From the NCBI GenBank assembly GCA_002415025.1, contig DIBR01000015.1:97616-111956 (forward strand): a stretch of 14,341 bases of DNA. The letters are read 5' to 3'. Under the pieces are notes generated by a model. That model was not told where the DNA came from, did not search any database, and saw only the letters and a program-made list of their open reading frames with translations. Of the stretch, positions 1 to 8,036 are shown in pieces. Within the stretch, counting starts at the first letter, position 1, and each line of letters begins with the position of its first letter. The position numbers and the translations under genes are program-made. This DNA is from Spongiibacteraceae bacterium UBA5047 (GTDB lineage Bacteria; Pseudomonadota; Gammaproteobacteria; Pseudomonadales; Spongiibacteraceae).

Positions 1-46
1 CGATTCGCGCTCACGTAGGCCGGCTTAAGCACAGCGTAGCCGGCAA

Positions 47-988
47 TCACGCCCGGTCAATCGGGAAGGCGAGCACTTCTGCGAGACTGCTTGCGCCCAG
101 TTTCAACATCAGCAAGCGATCCAGCCCGAGTGCTACACCGGAGCATTCGGGCAGACCGGCGACCATTGCCGCCAGCAGTTTTTCATCCTGCGGCGGCACC
201 TCCCGACCGTGCTCACGACGCCGTTCGCAGTCACGATTAAAACGCCGCGCCTGCTCCCCGGCATCGGTCAGTTCGTCGTAGCCGTTGGCCAATTCGATGC
301 CGTTGACAAACACCTCAAAACGCCGCGCCACCGCATTGCCCGAACTATCCCTCGCCAGCTTGGCGAGCGCTGCTTGCGAGGCAGGAAAATTATCAACAAA
401 GCAATAATCTTGCGCACCCAGCGAGGGCTCGATATCGTGGCTAAACAGCAGATCGAGAGCACTGTCCCGATCGAGCAGCTCGGCGGAAACTCCGTGTTTT
501 TGCTGCGCCAGCGCACATAGATCGGTCTCACTTGCGCGGTATATATCCACGGCCAGGACCTCCGCAAACAGTTGCCCGTAACTGATCCTGCGCAGCGGCC
601 GCTCACCGAGCACCAGCGTCAGCAGCTCAGCCACCTCCTCAATCAACTGCTCAAGACTAAAGCCGGGGCGATACCATTCGAGCATGCTGAATTCGGGGTT
701 GTGGCGCGAACCCTGCTCGCCACGCCGAAATGCTTTACAGATTTGGAAAATAGGGCCGCTGCCAGATGCGAGCAGCCGCTTCATGGCGTATTCAGGGGAA
801 GTTTGTAAATACAGCTGCGCCTGAGCGAGTGAGTACGCGTCGATAGCGGGGTCTGTCACCGGCGCGCTGGCCAGCAAGGGAGTCTCTACCTCCAGCACTG
901 AACGCCGGCTGAAAAAGTCGCGCAGACTGCGAAGCAGTTCTGCGCGAGCCTGCAGCGCCGAAAGCGCTGCGCTGGGCTGCCAGTTCAC
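47..988 (-). CDS. epmA: Elongation factor P--(R)-beta-lysine ligase EpmA (GenX/PoxA/YjeA)
   Basis: This 313-aa class II lysyl-tRNA synthetase paralogue lacks the N-terminal anticodon-binding domain. Its length is close to the roughly 325 aa of E. coli EpmA. It activates (R)-beta-lysine with ATP and transfers it to Lys34 of EF-P in the cytoplasm. Visible signatures are the substrate-pocket stretch TSPEYAMK (residues 63-70), class II motif 2 (about 81-105, with FRRGEQGSRHNPEF) and motif 3 GVALGLDRLLM (284-294). The start is GTG at 988, six bases after the efp stop codon, so it is almost certainly co-transcribed behind efp, its substrate. The Shine-Dalgarno is weak, which fits translational coupling. 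The stop is TGA. I see no truncation or missing catalytic motif. A general lysyl-tRNA synthetase is unlikely because the OB-fold anticodon domain is absent. Confidence 0.97.
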   Translation of the reverse strand: MNWQPSAALSALQARAELLRSLRDFFSRRSVLEVETPLLASAPVTDPAIDAYSLAQAQLYLQTSPEYAMKRLLASGSGPIFQICKAFRRGEQGSRHNPEFSMLEWYRPGFSLEQLIEEVAELLTLVLGERPLRRISYGQLFAEVLAVDIYRASETDLCALAQQKHGVSAELLDRDSALDLLFSHDIEPSLGAQDYCFVDNFPASQAALAKLARDSSGNAVARRFEVFVNGIELANGYDELTDAGEQARRFNRDCERRREHGREVPPQDEKLLAAMVAGLPECSGVALGLDRLLMLKLGASSLAEVLAFPIDRA

Positions 989-994
989 GGGAGC

Positions 995-1561
995 CTAGCG
1001 AACGCGGTTCTGATACTCACCGGTTCGCGTATCCACGCGAATCACTTCGCCCTCACTCAAAAACAGTGGCACTTTCACCACGGCGCCGGTGCTGAGCTTG
1101 GCGGGTTTGTTTCCGCCCTGCGCCGTATCACCCTTCAGGCCGGGGTCGGTTTCAACAATTTCCAGCTCGACAAAGTTGGCGGGCTGGACTGCCAGCGGAG
1201 CACCGTTGTACAAGGTAACAGTGGCGGTATCCTGCTCTTTAAGCCACTGTGACGCGTCGGCAACCGTTGCAACATCCGCTTGGTGCTGTTCGAACGTATC
1301 AGGCTCCATAAAGTAATAGAACTCGCCGTCGTTGTAGAGGTATTCCATGTCCATGTCGATCACGTCCGCGCCTTCCAGCGACTCACCCGACTTGAAGGTG
1401 CGCTCCCAGACCCGACCGGACTTCAGGTTGCGCAGACGCACGCGGTTAAAGGCCTGGCCCTTGCCCGGCTTTACAAATTCGTTGTCCAGAATGGAGCAGG
1501 GGTCACCTTCCAGCATAACCTTTAATCCGGAGCGGAATTCGCTGGTAGAATAGCTCGCCAT
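995..1561 (-). CDS. efp: Translation elongation factor P (EF-P)
   Basis: This 188-aa EF-P has the standard length and three beta-barrel domains. It binds ribosomes stalled at consecutive prolines and promotes peptide bond formation. The modified lysine is present as Lys34 in the loop EFVKPGKGQAF (28-38), the site beta-lysylated by EpmA. Conserved later segments include EYLYNDGEF (73-81), NFVELEIVETDPGLKGDTA (129-147) and the C-terminal VDTRTGEY (176-183). I chose ATG at 1561 rather than an in-frame TTG four codons upstream. MASYSTSEF matches the normal EF-P N-terminus, and a GAGGA Shine-Dalgarno sits about six bases before the ATG, overlapping that TTG. It is the first gene of the efp-epmA unit and is divergent from epmB across 38 bp. 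Confidence 0.99.
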   Translation of the reverse strand: MASYSTSEFRSGLKVMLEGDPCSILDNEFVKPGKGQAFNRVRLRNLKSGRVWERTFKSGESLEGADVIDMDMEYLYNDGEFYYFMEPDTFEQHQADVATVADASQWLKEQDTATVTLYNGAPLAVQPANFVELEIVETDPGLKGDTAQGGNKPAKLSTGAVVKVPLFLSEGEVIRVDTRTGEYQNRVR

Positions 1562-1599
1562 AATCGTCCTCAAAGCATGTCAAATTTAGAAAGGCGCCA
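1562..1599. promoter_or_regulatory. Compact divergent efp/epmB control region
   Basis: Only 38 bp separate the start codons of efp (minus) and epmB (plus). The gap holds both ribosome binding sites: GAGGA for efp, and an AAAGG-like site before epmB. Full promoters cannot fit inside it, so they must overlap coding DNA. Candidate -10 boxes are TAGAAT at 1546-1551 and CATAAT at 1559-1564 for epmB, both with poor -35 matches. For efp there is TATCAT on the minus strand at 1605-1600, over the epmB start. A TTGACA on the minus strand (1583-1578) has no usable -10 before the efp ATG. The region's function is inferred from geometry; the boxes themselves are weak. Confidence 0.35.
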
Positions 1600-2604
1600 A
1601 TGATACCGCTTAGCCAGCCACAATGGCAGACCGAAACCTGGCAGCAGCAACTCTCCGGTGCGTTTCGTTCACTGGATTCGCTGCTGGCTGCCCTGCAGCT
1701 CGACCGGGCGCAAGCACCCTACCCGCTGGACTGTGAGCCCGGGTTTCCGTTACGTGTGCCGCAGGCATTTGTTGCCCGCATGGAACCCGGCAACTGGTTC
1801 GACCCGCTGCTGCTACAGGTATTGCCGCAGGCACGGGAAAACGAGCCCAGCCCGGGTTATAGCCTCGATCCGCTTGAAGAAGCACGCTCCAACCCCGTTC
1901 CGGGGCTCATTCACAAATACCGGGGCCGGGTGCTGCTGATTGCCAGCCCCGCCTGCGCAGTACACTGCCGCTATTGCTTTCGGCGGCACTTCCCTTATGA
2001 GGATAACCAGCCAGCGCGCGCCGACTGGCAGCGCGCAATAGACTATATTGCTGCACGCGAGGACATCAGCGAAGTGATTCTCAGCGGCGGCGACCCGCTG
2101 GCATTGAACGATCAGCGACTAAAAGAGTTGGTGCTCACTATCAGCGAAATACCCCATGTAGAGAGACTGCGAGTTCACAGCAGGCTTCCTGTGGTTCTGC
2201 CGGACCGCCTTAGCAGCAGCTGCATTGCCGCTCTCAGCGAAAGCCGCCTGCAAACCGTTATGGTTATCCATTGCAACCACCCGAACGAGATCGATGCAGA
2301 CCTGGCGGCTCGCCTGGGCGAATTACGTCAGGCCGGAGTTACACTATTAAACCAGACAGTCTTGCTCACAGCGGTAAACAACCAGCCCGATACACTATGC
2401 AGATTAAGTAAAAAACTTTTTAATGTTGGTGTGTTACCCTATTATCTTCATGTACTTGATCGGGTACAGGGTTCAGCTCACTTTGAGTTAAGTGATGACG
2501 TCGCCCGAGCGCTGCACGTGCAGATGATGGAAACCCTGCCGGGTTATCTGGTGCCCAAACTGGTACGGGAAGATCCGGCGATCGGCTATAAAGTCCCTCT
2601 CTAG
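1600..2604 (+). CDS. epmB: EF-P beta-lysylation protein EpmB (radical SAM lysine 2,3-aminomutase, YjeK)
   Basis: This 334-aa radical SAM, PLP-dependent enzyme converts (S)-alpha-lysine to (R)-beta-lysine, the substrate EpmA attaches to EF-P. The length is close to the roughly 342 aa of E. coli EpmB. The 4Fe-4S cluster motif CxxxCxxC is intact (Cys119, Cys123, Cys126, in CAVHCRYCFRRHF). The SAM-binding SGGDPL motif follows in the middle. Near the C-terminus, PGYLVPKLVRE places the probable PLP lysine at Lys320, by comparison with lysine 2,3-aminomutases. The start is ATG at 1600, with an AAAGG-like site upstream. It is divergent from efp, as in E. coli. No epmC hydroxylase gene lies in this window. 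The gene appears complete and functional. Confidence 0.97.
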   Translation: MIPLSQPQWQTETWQQQLSGAFRSLDSLLAALQLDRAQAPYPLDCEPGFPLRVPQAFVARMEPGNWFDPLLLQVLPQARENEPSPGYSLDPLEEARSNPVPGLIHKYRGRVLLIASPACAVHCRYCFRRHFPYEDNQPARADWQRAIDYIAAREDISEVILSGGDPLALNDQRLKELVLTISEIPHVERLRVHSRLPVVLPDRLSSSCIAALSESRLQTVMVIHCNHPNEIDADLAARLGELRQAGVTLLNQTVLLTAVNNQPDTLCRLSKKLFNVGVLPYYLHVLDRVQGSAHFELSDDVARALHVQMMETLPGYLVPKLVREDPAIGYKVPL

Positions 2605-2634
2605 CAAGAGATGACAGTCAGGCTATCGCTGCGA

Positions 2635-2687
2635 TTTTCAAGGCAAATAGGCGCCGTTAGACTACACTTGATGAAAGTTACCGGCGC
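2635..2687 (+). promoter_or_regulatory. Candidate promoter and inverted repeat upstream of the 616-aa gene/fimX operon
   Basis: The 131-bp gap after epmB holds a possible sigma70 promoter: TTTTCA (2635-2640), a 17-bp spacer, and TAGACT (2658-2663), each 4/6 to consensus. Next to it is a perfect 6-bp inverted repeat, GCGCCG (2651-2656) and CGGCGC (2682-2687), with a 25-base spacer. The left arm lies in the promoter spacer, which would suit an operator. Both calls rest on visual matching only, and the repeat could be chance. Confidence 0.25.
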
Positions 2688-2735
2688 ACAAAGACAATCT
2701 GCCCGTTGATAGGCAGGGTGACGTTACAGGCGAGA

Positions 2736-4586
2736 ATGTCGAACCATATCGAGATACATATACCGCTGCCACAACAGTCGCTGGACAAGCATAGTCTGTT
2801 CGAATTGAACAAGGACAGTGCAGCGCGTTGGCTGCAGTCGCTCCCGAGCGCTAACCTCGGCGAGATCACACGCCAGCTGTATATTGCATTGGTAGAATTC
2901 AACAAGGTTCGCTGCAGCCCTAAAGACCGCCTGCACATCCTTGAGCAAATGCGCAATCACGTGCACGTGTCCAATCGGGGCCTCGAAAAACACTTTCTGA
3001 ACAAGCCCATTATTCTGCCGGAAAAGTCACGCAAGGTTGCTCAGCTCGCAGACACCCTCAACAAGCAAATGGCCATTGGCTATACCATCACCGCCAACCA
3101 GTTATTAGGCTTGCACCGCCTGCGCAGGCCTAAAGATTTGCTGGCTATGGCCTTTCACCGTGCTATTACCGAGCACAGCCTGGTTCTGCTGCGAAACTTT
3201 CAGCTCTACCGCGATGAAGAACCGGGCTTCTGGAAAACCATTCATGAATTGTTTTACCAGGCACTCAAACACAAGCTCGGCCGTGAAAAGGTAGTCGACG
3301 ACATCTGGGGCAGCAACACGCTGGAACAGTGTTACCTGCGACCCATGCTGATGTTTACCGCTCGCCCGCACCAGCTTCGACAGCACAATCAGGCTCAGGT
3401 GTTCGCCCACCTTAGCACCTGGACACAGAAGGCGCGCGTGCGCGGCGACGCCTTGCAAGACTGCGTTTTTCTATTCAACCCTACCCGCGATGCGCCGCCG
3501 GCCTACCGTGAATTGTGCGAAGACGCCGCCGGCTGGCTCGGCATCGACTCGCAAGCGCTGTGCAACCATCTGGAAGAAAAACTCAAACAGGGCCGCAACC
3601 ACAAGGACAAGGAAGAAGTCAGCATTGGCCTGCTGACCCACCTCCACACGTCCTGGAGCACCATGATGCAGCGCCACTCGGTGCGCGTCGATCGCGAAGA
3701 CGATTTACTGTTGTCGCTAGGGCTGTTTTCAAGTCACTACTTTATCGCTGACGGCCAGCCCTTCTCCGACTTCATGCGCAATGAATACGATGACAATTAT
3801 GACGCCATCAACCTCACCGATAACCTTGGTGTGCGCAAACGCTTTGACCCCAACCGCGACGGCTGGTCAAACGCCTCTCACGCGGATGTTCGCGACCGCG
3901 AGAACCGGGGGCACAAACCCGACGATGCACTGGTTGAGGCGATTTCCTACGAAAACAGTGACAAGCCCGCAGGCAGCTCCCAAAGCTCACAAGCCTACCG
4001 CTTTTACCGGGCGAAAATGGTCAACTCCAGCGACCGCGGTTACTGCATTGAGTGGCCCTCTAACGAAGCCGTCAAACTCAATACCGGCGATGTTGTCGGC
4101 ATGCGTGAAGAGGCCGAGTACACCTGGTCGGTAGGTGTCATTCGATGGGTGAAACAAGTCGACGAGAACAGCAACCAGCTGGGGCTGGAGGTGCTATCAA
4201 CCACCGCCGACGCGTACAGCGCACGCAAGGTGCGCTCCGGCCTGCCCACCGGTGAACACCAGCGCGCCCTGATGCTGCCGCCGGATCGCGACAGTGGTTT
4301 GCCGCAACGAATTCTGGTACAAAGGTCTGCGTTTGCCGAGGGCGACTCAACCGAGCTTAATCGGCCCGGCCAAACCTATCGCGTCAAACTGCAAACCTGT
4401 CTGGTAAATACAGCTAGTCTGGGACTCTACGAATTTTCGGCCATGGTCAGGGCAGATCATGGCGACGGTGATCGCCATCAAAGCAGTGAATCGATTGATC
4501 TGCAGCTGCCGGAAGTTGAAGAGACTCCAAAAGCGGAAGCCAACAAAAGAAAGCAGGAATTCGACAATCTGTGGGAAGATCTCTAA
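2736..4586 (+). CDS. Uncharacterised 616-aa protein with C-terminal PilZ-like segment, partner gene of fimX
   Basis: I recognise this as the protein encoded directly upstream of fimX in Pseudomonas (PA4958-like), which has no established function that I know of. I chose ATG 2736, with AGGCGA about 4-9 bases upstream, over in-frame TTG 2706 and GTG 2718, which have poor sites. Residues 20-345 look mainly alpha-helical, with no signal peptide or membrane segment, so the protein is probably cytoplasmic. Residues 346-418 are polar and low in complexity, probably a linker. Residues 419-490 resemble a PilZ barrel: NSSDRG at 430-435 fits [D/N]xSxxG, followed by strand-like GDVVGMRE, WSVGVIRW and LGLEVLS. 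The upstream PilZ RxxxR is not intact; RFYR (RxxR) stands in its place. A further beta-rich stretch covers about 505-575, and the tail from 592 is charged. It lies 21 bases before the FimX-like gene, so an operon is likely. A c-di-GMP or type IV pilus role is inference. Confidence 0.85.
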   Translation: MSNHIEIHIPLPQQSLDKHSLFELNKDSAARWLQSLPSANLGEITRQLYIALVEFNKVRCSPKDRLHILEQMRNHVHVSNRGLEKHFLNKPIILPEKSRKVAQLADTLNKQMAIGYTITANQLLGLHRLRRPKDLLAMAFHRAITEHSLVLLRNFQLYRDEEPGFWKTIHELFYQALKHKLGREKVVDDIWGSNTLEQCYLRPMLMFTARPHQLRQHNQAQVFAHLSTWTQKARVRGDALQDCVFLFNPTRDAPPAYRELCEDAAGWLGIDSQALCNHLEEKLKQGRNHKDKEEVSIGLLTHLHTSWSTMMQRHSVRVDREDDLLLSLGLFSSHYFIADGQPFSDFMRNEYDDNYDAINLTDNLGVRKRFDPNRDGWSNASHADVRDRENRGHKPDDALVEAISYENSDKPAGSSQSSQAYRFYRAKMVNSSDRGYCIEWPSNEAVKLNTGDVVGMREEAEYTWSVGVIRWVKQVDENSNQLGLEVLSTTADAYSARKVRSGLPTGEHQRALMLPPDRDSGLPQRILVQRSAFAEGDSTELNRPGQTYRVKLQTCLVNTASLGLYEFSAMVRADHGDGDRHQSSESIDLQLPEVEETPKAEANKRKQEFDNLWEDL

Positions 4587-4607
4587 CGAGCCGGCCAGTC
4601 AGTAGTA

Positions 4608-6626
4608 ATGAATAGTAATACGCTCAGTGCGCTGTTTATCGGCATCAATGAAAACCGCGGTGCGGCACTGGCCAGCGCTTTTCACAGGCTCGGCTACGTC
4701 TGCCGCCACAGCAGCATTGCGGAGATGGGCGCCCTTGGCAATGCAATTCGCCATGAAGCGCCCGACCTTCTGCTACTCAATCAGTCAGACTCGCAGATTG
4801 ATCTGCCTAACTGCCTCGAAGCCATCAAGAACAACCAGATCGACCTGCCCGTTATTGTTCTCAGCGAAGACCCCGAACTGTTACCCGATCACCAGATTGC
4901 CGACGTGCTTAACACGGACGACAACGCCCGCATTGCGCGCAGTTGTGTGCGTGAGTTCTGGTCGTTGCAAACACGGCGCGCCCTTAAAGACACCCAGACC
5001 CAACTGAAGGCGGCGGAGGATCGCAGCGAATTGATCCTGTCCCAGTCGGACGACGCCATTGCCTACGTTGCCGACGGCATGATTATCAGCGTCAATAAAC
5101 ATTTCGCCGAAACCTTCGGCTTCAACGACCCTGACGACCTCGACTGCCAGCCCATCATGGACCTGGTCAACAGCAGCGATCAGGATCGACTGAAAAATGC
5201 GTTGCGCAGTGCAGGCAAGGGCGATAGCGCACAAATAAGCCTCTCGGCCCGACATCAGGATGGCAGTGACGTGGAAGCGACCATGACACTGACCATGACA
5301 ACCTTGGACGACGAAGACTGCATACAGCTCGCCATTCACGATGAGTCGGCGATGGCTGGCGAAGGCGTTTCGGCGGCTATCGATACTCTAACGGGCTTCA
5401 GCAGCAGCGACCGCTTTCGCCTCAGGCTTGACGATGTTGCCGCGCATGGGCTTGGCAAAAACTCGGAAGGCGCACTCCTGCTGGTCGGTCTGGATCGCTA
5501 CGCAGCCCTGCGTGCCGAATACGGCGTCAGCGGTGCTGATCTGCTGATACAGGACTTGTCACTGACCCTCCGCGACGAGCTGCCGCAAGCCGAGTTTGGC
5601 CGTGTTGCCAGCGATGCAATCGGCATTATCATCAACGGCTACTCCAGCGAAGAAGCACTGGCAACGGCGCAATCACTGTGCGCAACGATCGAAAGGCGCA
5701 GCGTCACTATCCGCAACGATGTCACCGGTTACACCATTAGTATTGCGGTATTTCCCATTACGTCCGCCAAACAACCCAGTGGTCAGGCCTTGCTCGACAC
5801 CAGCATTGCCTTGTGCGAGGAAATTCGTGACGACGCTGGCGGCAGCGGCAACAATGCCGAACTCTACGTTCGCGCGCGACAGCAACTCAACACCAGCGAA
5901 GACCCCAGCGTGTTGTTTGAGGACGCAAAATCAGACAAACGTCTGCAGCTGATGTACCAACCCATCGTCAGCCTGGCTGAAGACGACAAGCACTACTACG
6001 AAATTACTCTGGGGCTGAGCGACCAGCAGGAAGACGAAATTTCCGGCGAGGGCCTGGTGTCGGCCTTTGAGGCCCTGGGCGACAACACCGACCTCGATCG
6101 CTGGATTATTGTCGAGGCGACCCGGCAATTTGTTAAAAGCCGCAGTACCGGCCGGAGCACGCGCCTGATCCTCAACCTCAGCAGCAATGTGTTTAAAGAC
6201 AAGGGGCTGCTGGCTTGGCTCAATGTGGCTCTGAAAGCTGCCGAATTACCCGCCGACGCCCTGATTTTCCAGTTTCGGGCAGAAAGCTGCGCCAAAAGCC
6301 TGAAACCCGCCATCGGCTTTACCGACAAGCTCCGCGCACTTGGCGCCAACATAGCACTGCGCAGCACCAACCCCCTCAGCGACGACAAAAATTCGCTAAC
6401 CCAGTTACAGCCGCTATTAACCAAGCTAGACGTCGACATCGAAAGCAGCAATGACCTCAGCGCGGCAATACAGGCGGTACAGGAGGTAGGAAGCAAGGCC
6501 ATTATCACCGGCGTGGAAAGCGCCGCGACACTGGCGACGCTGTGGCAACTAAAGCCCGACTATGTGCAGGGCGGCTATATTCACTCGCCAAGCCTGACCA
6601 TGGATTACGACTTCGGCGAAGGCTGA
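4608..6626 (+). CDS. fimX: FimX-like degenerate REC-PAS-GGDEF-EAL protein
   Basis: At 672 aa this is near the roughly 690 aa of P. aeruginosa FimX, a c-di-GMP receptor that controls type IV pilus assembly. Domains in order are a receiver-like domain (about 5-122), a linker helix, PAS (about 138-245), GGDEF (about 258-415) and EAL (about 432-670). Every active site is altered. The receiver phospho-acceptor position in PDLLLLN is Asn58. The GGDEF signature is ASDAI (334-338). The EAL motif is EIT (465-467) within YQPIVSL...YEITLGL. The DDFG position is RSTN (585-588). Gln451, Glu637 in TGVE and the late QGG (654-656) are retained. Diguanylate cyclase or phosphodiesterase activity is therefore not expected. 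It has a weak ribosome binding site and follows the 616-aa gene by 21 bases, consistent with coupled expression. The gene symbol rests on architecture and neighbours; the sequence is diverged. Confidence 0.85.
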   Translation: MNSNTLSALFIGINENRGAALASAFHRLGYVCRHSSIAEMGALGNAIRHEAPDLLLLNQSDSQIDLPNCLEAIKNNQIDLPVIVLSEDPELLPDHQIADVLNTDDNARIARSCVREFWSLQTRRALKDTQTQLKAAEDRSELILSQSDDAIAYVADGMIISVNKHFAETFGFNDPDDLDCQPIMDLVNSSDQDRLKNALRSAGKGDSAQISLSARHQDGSDVEATMTLTMTTLDDEDCIQLAIHDESAMAGEGVSAAIDTLTGFSSSDRFRLRLDDVAAHGLGKNSEGALLLVGLDRYAALRAEYGVSGADLLIQDLSLTLRDELPQAEFGRVASDAIGIIINGYSSEEALATAQSLCATIERRSVTIRNDVTGYTISIAVFPITSAKQPSGQALLDTSIALCEEIRDDAGGSGNNAELYVRARQQLNTSEDPSVLFEDAKSDKRLQLMYQPIVSLAEDDKHYYEITLGLSDQQEDEISGEGLVSAFEALGDNTDLDRWIIVEATRQFVKSRSTGRSTRLILNLSSNVFKDKGLLAWLNVALKAAELPADALIFQFRAESCAKSLKPAIGFTDKLRALGANIALRSTNPLSDDKNSLTQLQPLLTKLDVDIESSNDLSAAIQAVQEVGSKAIITGVESAATLATLWQLKPDYVQGGYIHSPSLTMDYDFGEG

Positions 6627-6700
6627 TGCCTCACCTGCCAGGCAGGCGATAGCCGAGAAGGCTCAAGCAACATACAAGCGCTTTTGCCCGTGAGGGCTAA

Positions 6701-7915
6701 CTAGCGATCGGTATGGCGGTCGCTGATTCCCAACAGATAAAGAATTCCGTCCAGACCCAGCGTACTGATCGATTGATTGGCGTTCTCGCGCACAATAGGC
6801 TTGGCGCGAAAGGCAATGCCGAGTCCGGCTATGCTAAGCATGGGCAAATCATTGGCGCCGTCTCCGACAGCAATCACCTGTTCGAGGTTGATGCCTTCAC
6901 GGTCGGCCAGCTCCTGCAACAACTCTGCCTTGCGCTCGCCATCCACAATGCGCCCCGACACCTTGCCCGTCACACGACCGTTTTCGATCTCGAGTGTGTT
7001 CGCGTAAACGTAATCAATGCCGAGCAGCCTCTTTAAATGCTCACCAAAATAAGTGAAGCCCCCGGAGAGAATTGCGGTCTTATAACCCAGCTGCTTCAGA
7101 GTAGACACCAGCTTTTCGGCCCCCTCGGTCAAGGGCAAACGGTGGGCAATGGACTCCAGAACACCGGCGTCGAGCCCCTCAAGCAAGGCTACCCGCTGGC
7201 GAAAGCTCTCGGCAAACTCAATTTCACCACGCATGGCCTGCTCAGTAATGGCCGCTACCTGCTCACCGACGCCCGCAGCAGCGGCCAACTCGTCGATAAC
7301 CTCAGCTTCTATCAGGGTCGAATCCATATCAAATGCCACCAGCCGACGCGTGCGCCGATACATGTTGTCTTCCTGATAGGCAATATCAATATCGAGTTCG
7401 CTCGCAAGATGCATGATGGCCTGCCGGAACTCGGCGATATCACTGAGGCTGCCGCGCACCGAAATTTCAACCGAGGCCTTGCTCTGCTGATCCACGCCCT
7501 GCAGAGGCACTCGCCCGGAAAGTCGGTCAATACGGTCGATATTGAGACCGTAGCTCGCGACTATGGCGGTCACCTTGGCCAGGTGCCCGGCCGTTATCTT
7601 GCGCGCCAACAGTGTAAGAATGTGCCGCTGCTTGCCTTGCCCGGCCACCCAGTGCTCGTAACTCTCCGCACTGACCGGTGAAAAGCGCACCTGAAACCCG
7701 AGTTCGTGGGTGCGAAACAGAATATCTTTCAGGATGGGCGACGACTCTTTCGTCGCAGGCACTTCAACGAGAATGCCGAGCGAGAGCGTGTCGTGGATGA
7801 CCGCCTGACCAACATCGAGAATGTTGACGTCATAGGACGCCAGAATGGAGGTAATCGAACTGGTCACGCCGGCACGATCATCGCCCGCAATATTGATCAA
7901 AATAATTTCGTTCAC
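6701..7915 (-). CDS. serB: Phosphoserine phosphatase SerB with N-terminal ACT-like region
   Basis: This HAD-superfamily enzyme removes phosphate from O-phospho-L-serine in the last step of serine biosynthesis, in the cytoplasm. At 404 aa it is longer than E. coli SerB (322 aa) and matches the Pseudomonas-type length. Two ACT-like segments (about 1-80 and 95-180) precede the catalytic domain. HAD motif I is DMDST (196-200, with Asp196 as the expected nucleophile), motif II is Ser284 in ILSGGF, a conserved lysine lies near 329, and motif III is GDGANDLPML (351-360). The start is GTG at 7915, supported by AAGGA seven bases upstream. A minus-strand TACAAT (7990-7985) is a possible -10 box, but its -35 is poor. 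It is divergent from the AhpA/YtjB-like gene, an arrangement also seen for serB-ytjB (smp) in E. coli, and convergent with the fimX-like gene. Confidence 0.97.
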   Translation of the reverse strand: MNEIILINIAGDDRAGVTSSITSILASYDVNILDVGQAVIHDTLSLGILVEVPATKESSPILKDILFRTHELGFQVRFSPVSAESYEHWVAGQGKQRHILTLLARKITAGHLAKVTAIVASYGLNIDRIDRLSGRVPLQGVDQQSKASVEISVRGSLSDIAEFRQAIMHLASELDIDIAYQEDNMYRRTRRLVAFDMDSTLIEAEVIDELAAAAGVGEQVAAITEQAMRGEIEFAESFRQRVALLEGLDAGVLESIAHRLPLTEGAEKLVSTLKQLGYKTAILSGGFTYFGEHLKRLLGIDYVYANTLEIENGRVTGKVSGRIVDGERKAELLQELADREGINLEQVIAVGDGANDLPMLSIAGLGIAFRAKPIVRENANQSISTLGLDGILYLLGISDRHTDR

Positions 7916-8030
7916 GCAGGAGTCCTTACTGCAGAATCAGGGCCTGCCATCCATCACTGGTAATCGCCGGCCGCAAAAACGGGTATTGTAGCGGTTGCGG
8001 GTAATTCGCACCATCAAGGCACAACTTCGC

Positions 8031-8036
8031 TATACT
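8031..8036 (+). promoter_or_regulatory. Candidate -10 box for the AhpA/YtjB-like gene
   Basis: TATACT matches TATAAT at five of six positions and lies 42 bases before the chosen ATG at 8079. No good -35 is visible 16-18 bases upstream, so it may need an activator or be weak. Its position argues against translation starting at the TTG at 7995, because that codon would lie upstream of the transcript start. Confidence 0.35.

Noticed and set aside
1..46. Possible end or start of another gene at the left edge
   Set aside because: All frames are too short to judge, and no ribosome site or recognisable peptide is seen.
1562..1573. TTG start giving a four-residue longer EF-P
   Set aside because: The TTG overlaps the GAGGA ribosome site of the standard ATG, and EF-P proteins start at the MASY-like position.
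5996..6508. Minus-strand open frame (170 aa) opposite the fimX-like gene
   Set aside because: Leucine/serine/arginine-rich shadow of the EAL domain coding strand with no independent support.
6686..6697. GCCC/GGGC hairpin between the fimX-like gene and serB as a terminator
   Set aside because: Only a 4-bp stem with no T-run after it in the useful direction. A nearby CCTGC/GCAGG repeat just after the fimX-like stop is equally weak.
7037..7681. Long plus-strand open frame (214 aa) opposite serB
   Set aside because: It is a mirror of a well-supported HAD phosphatase gene, has no recognisable domain, and arises from GC-rich codon bias.
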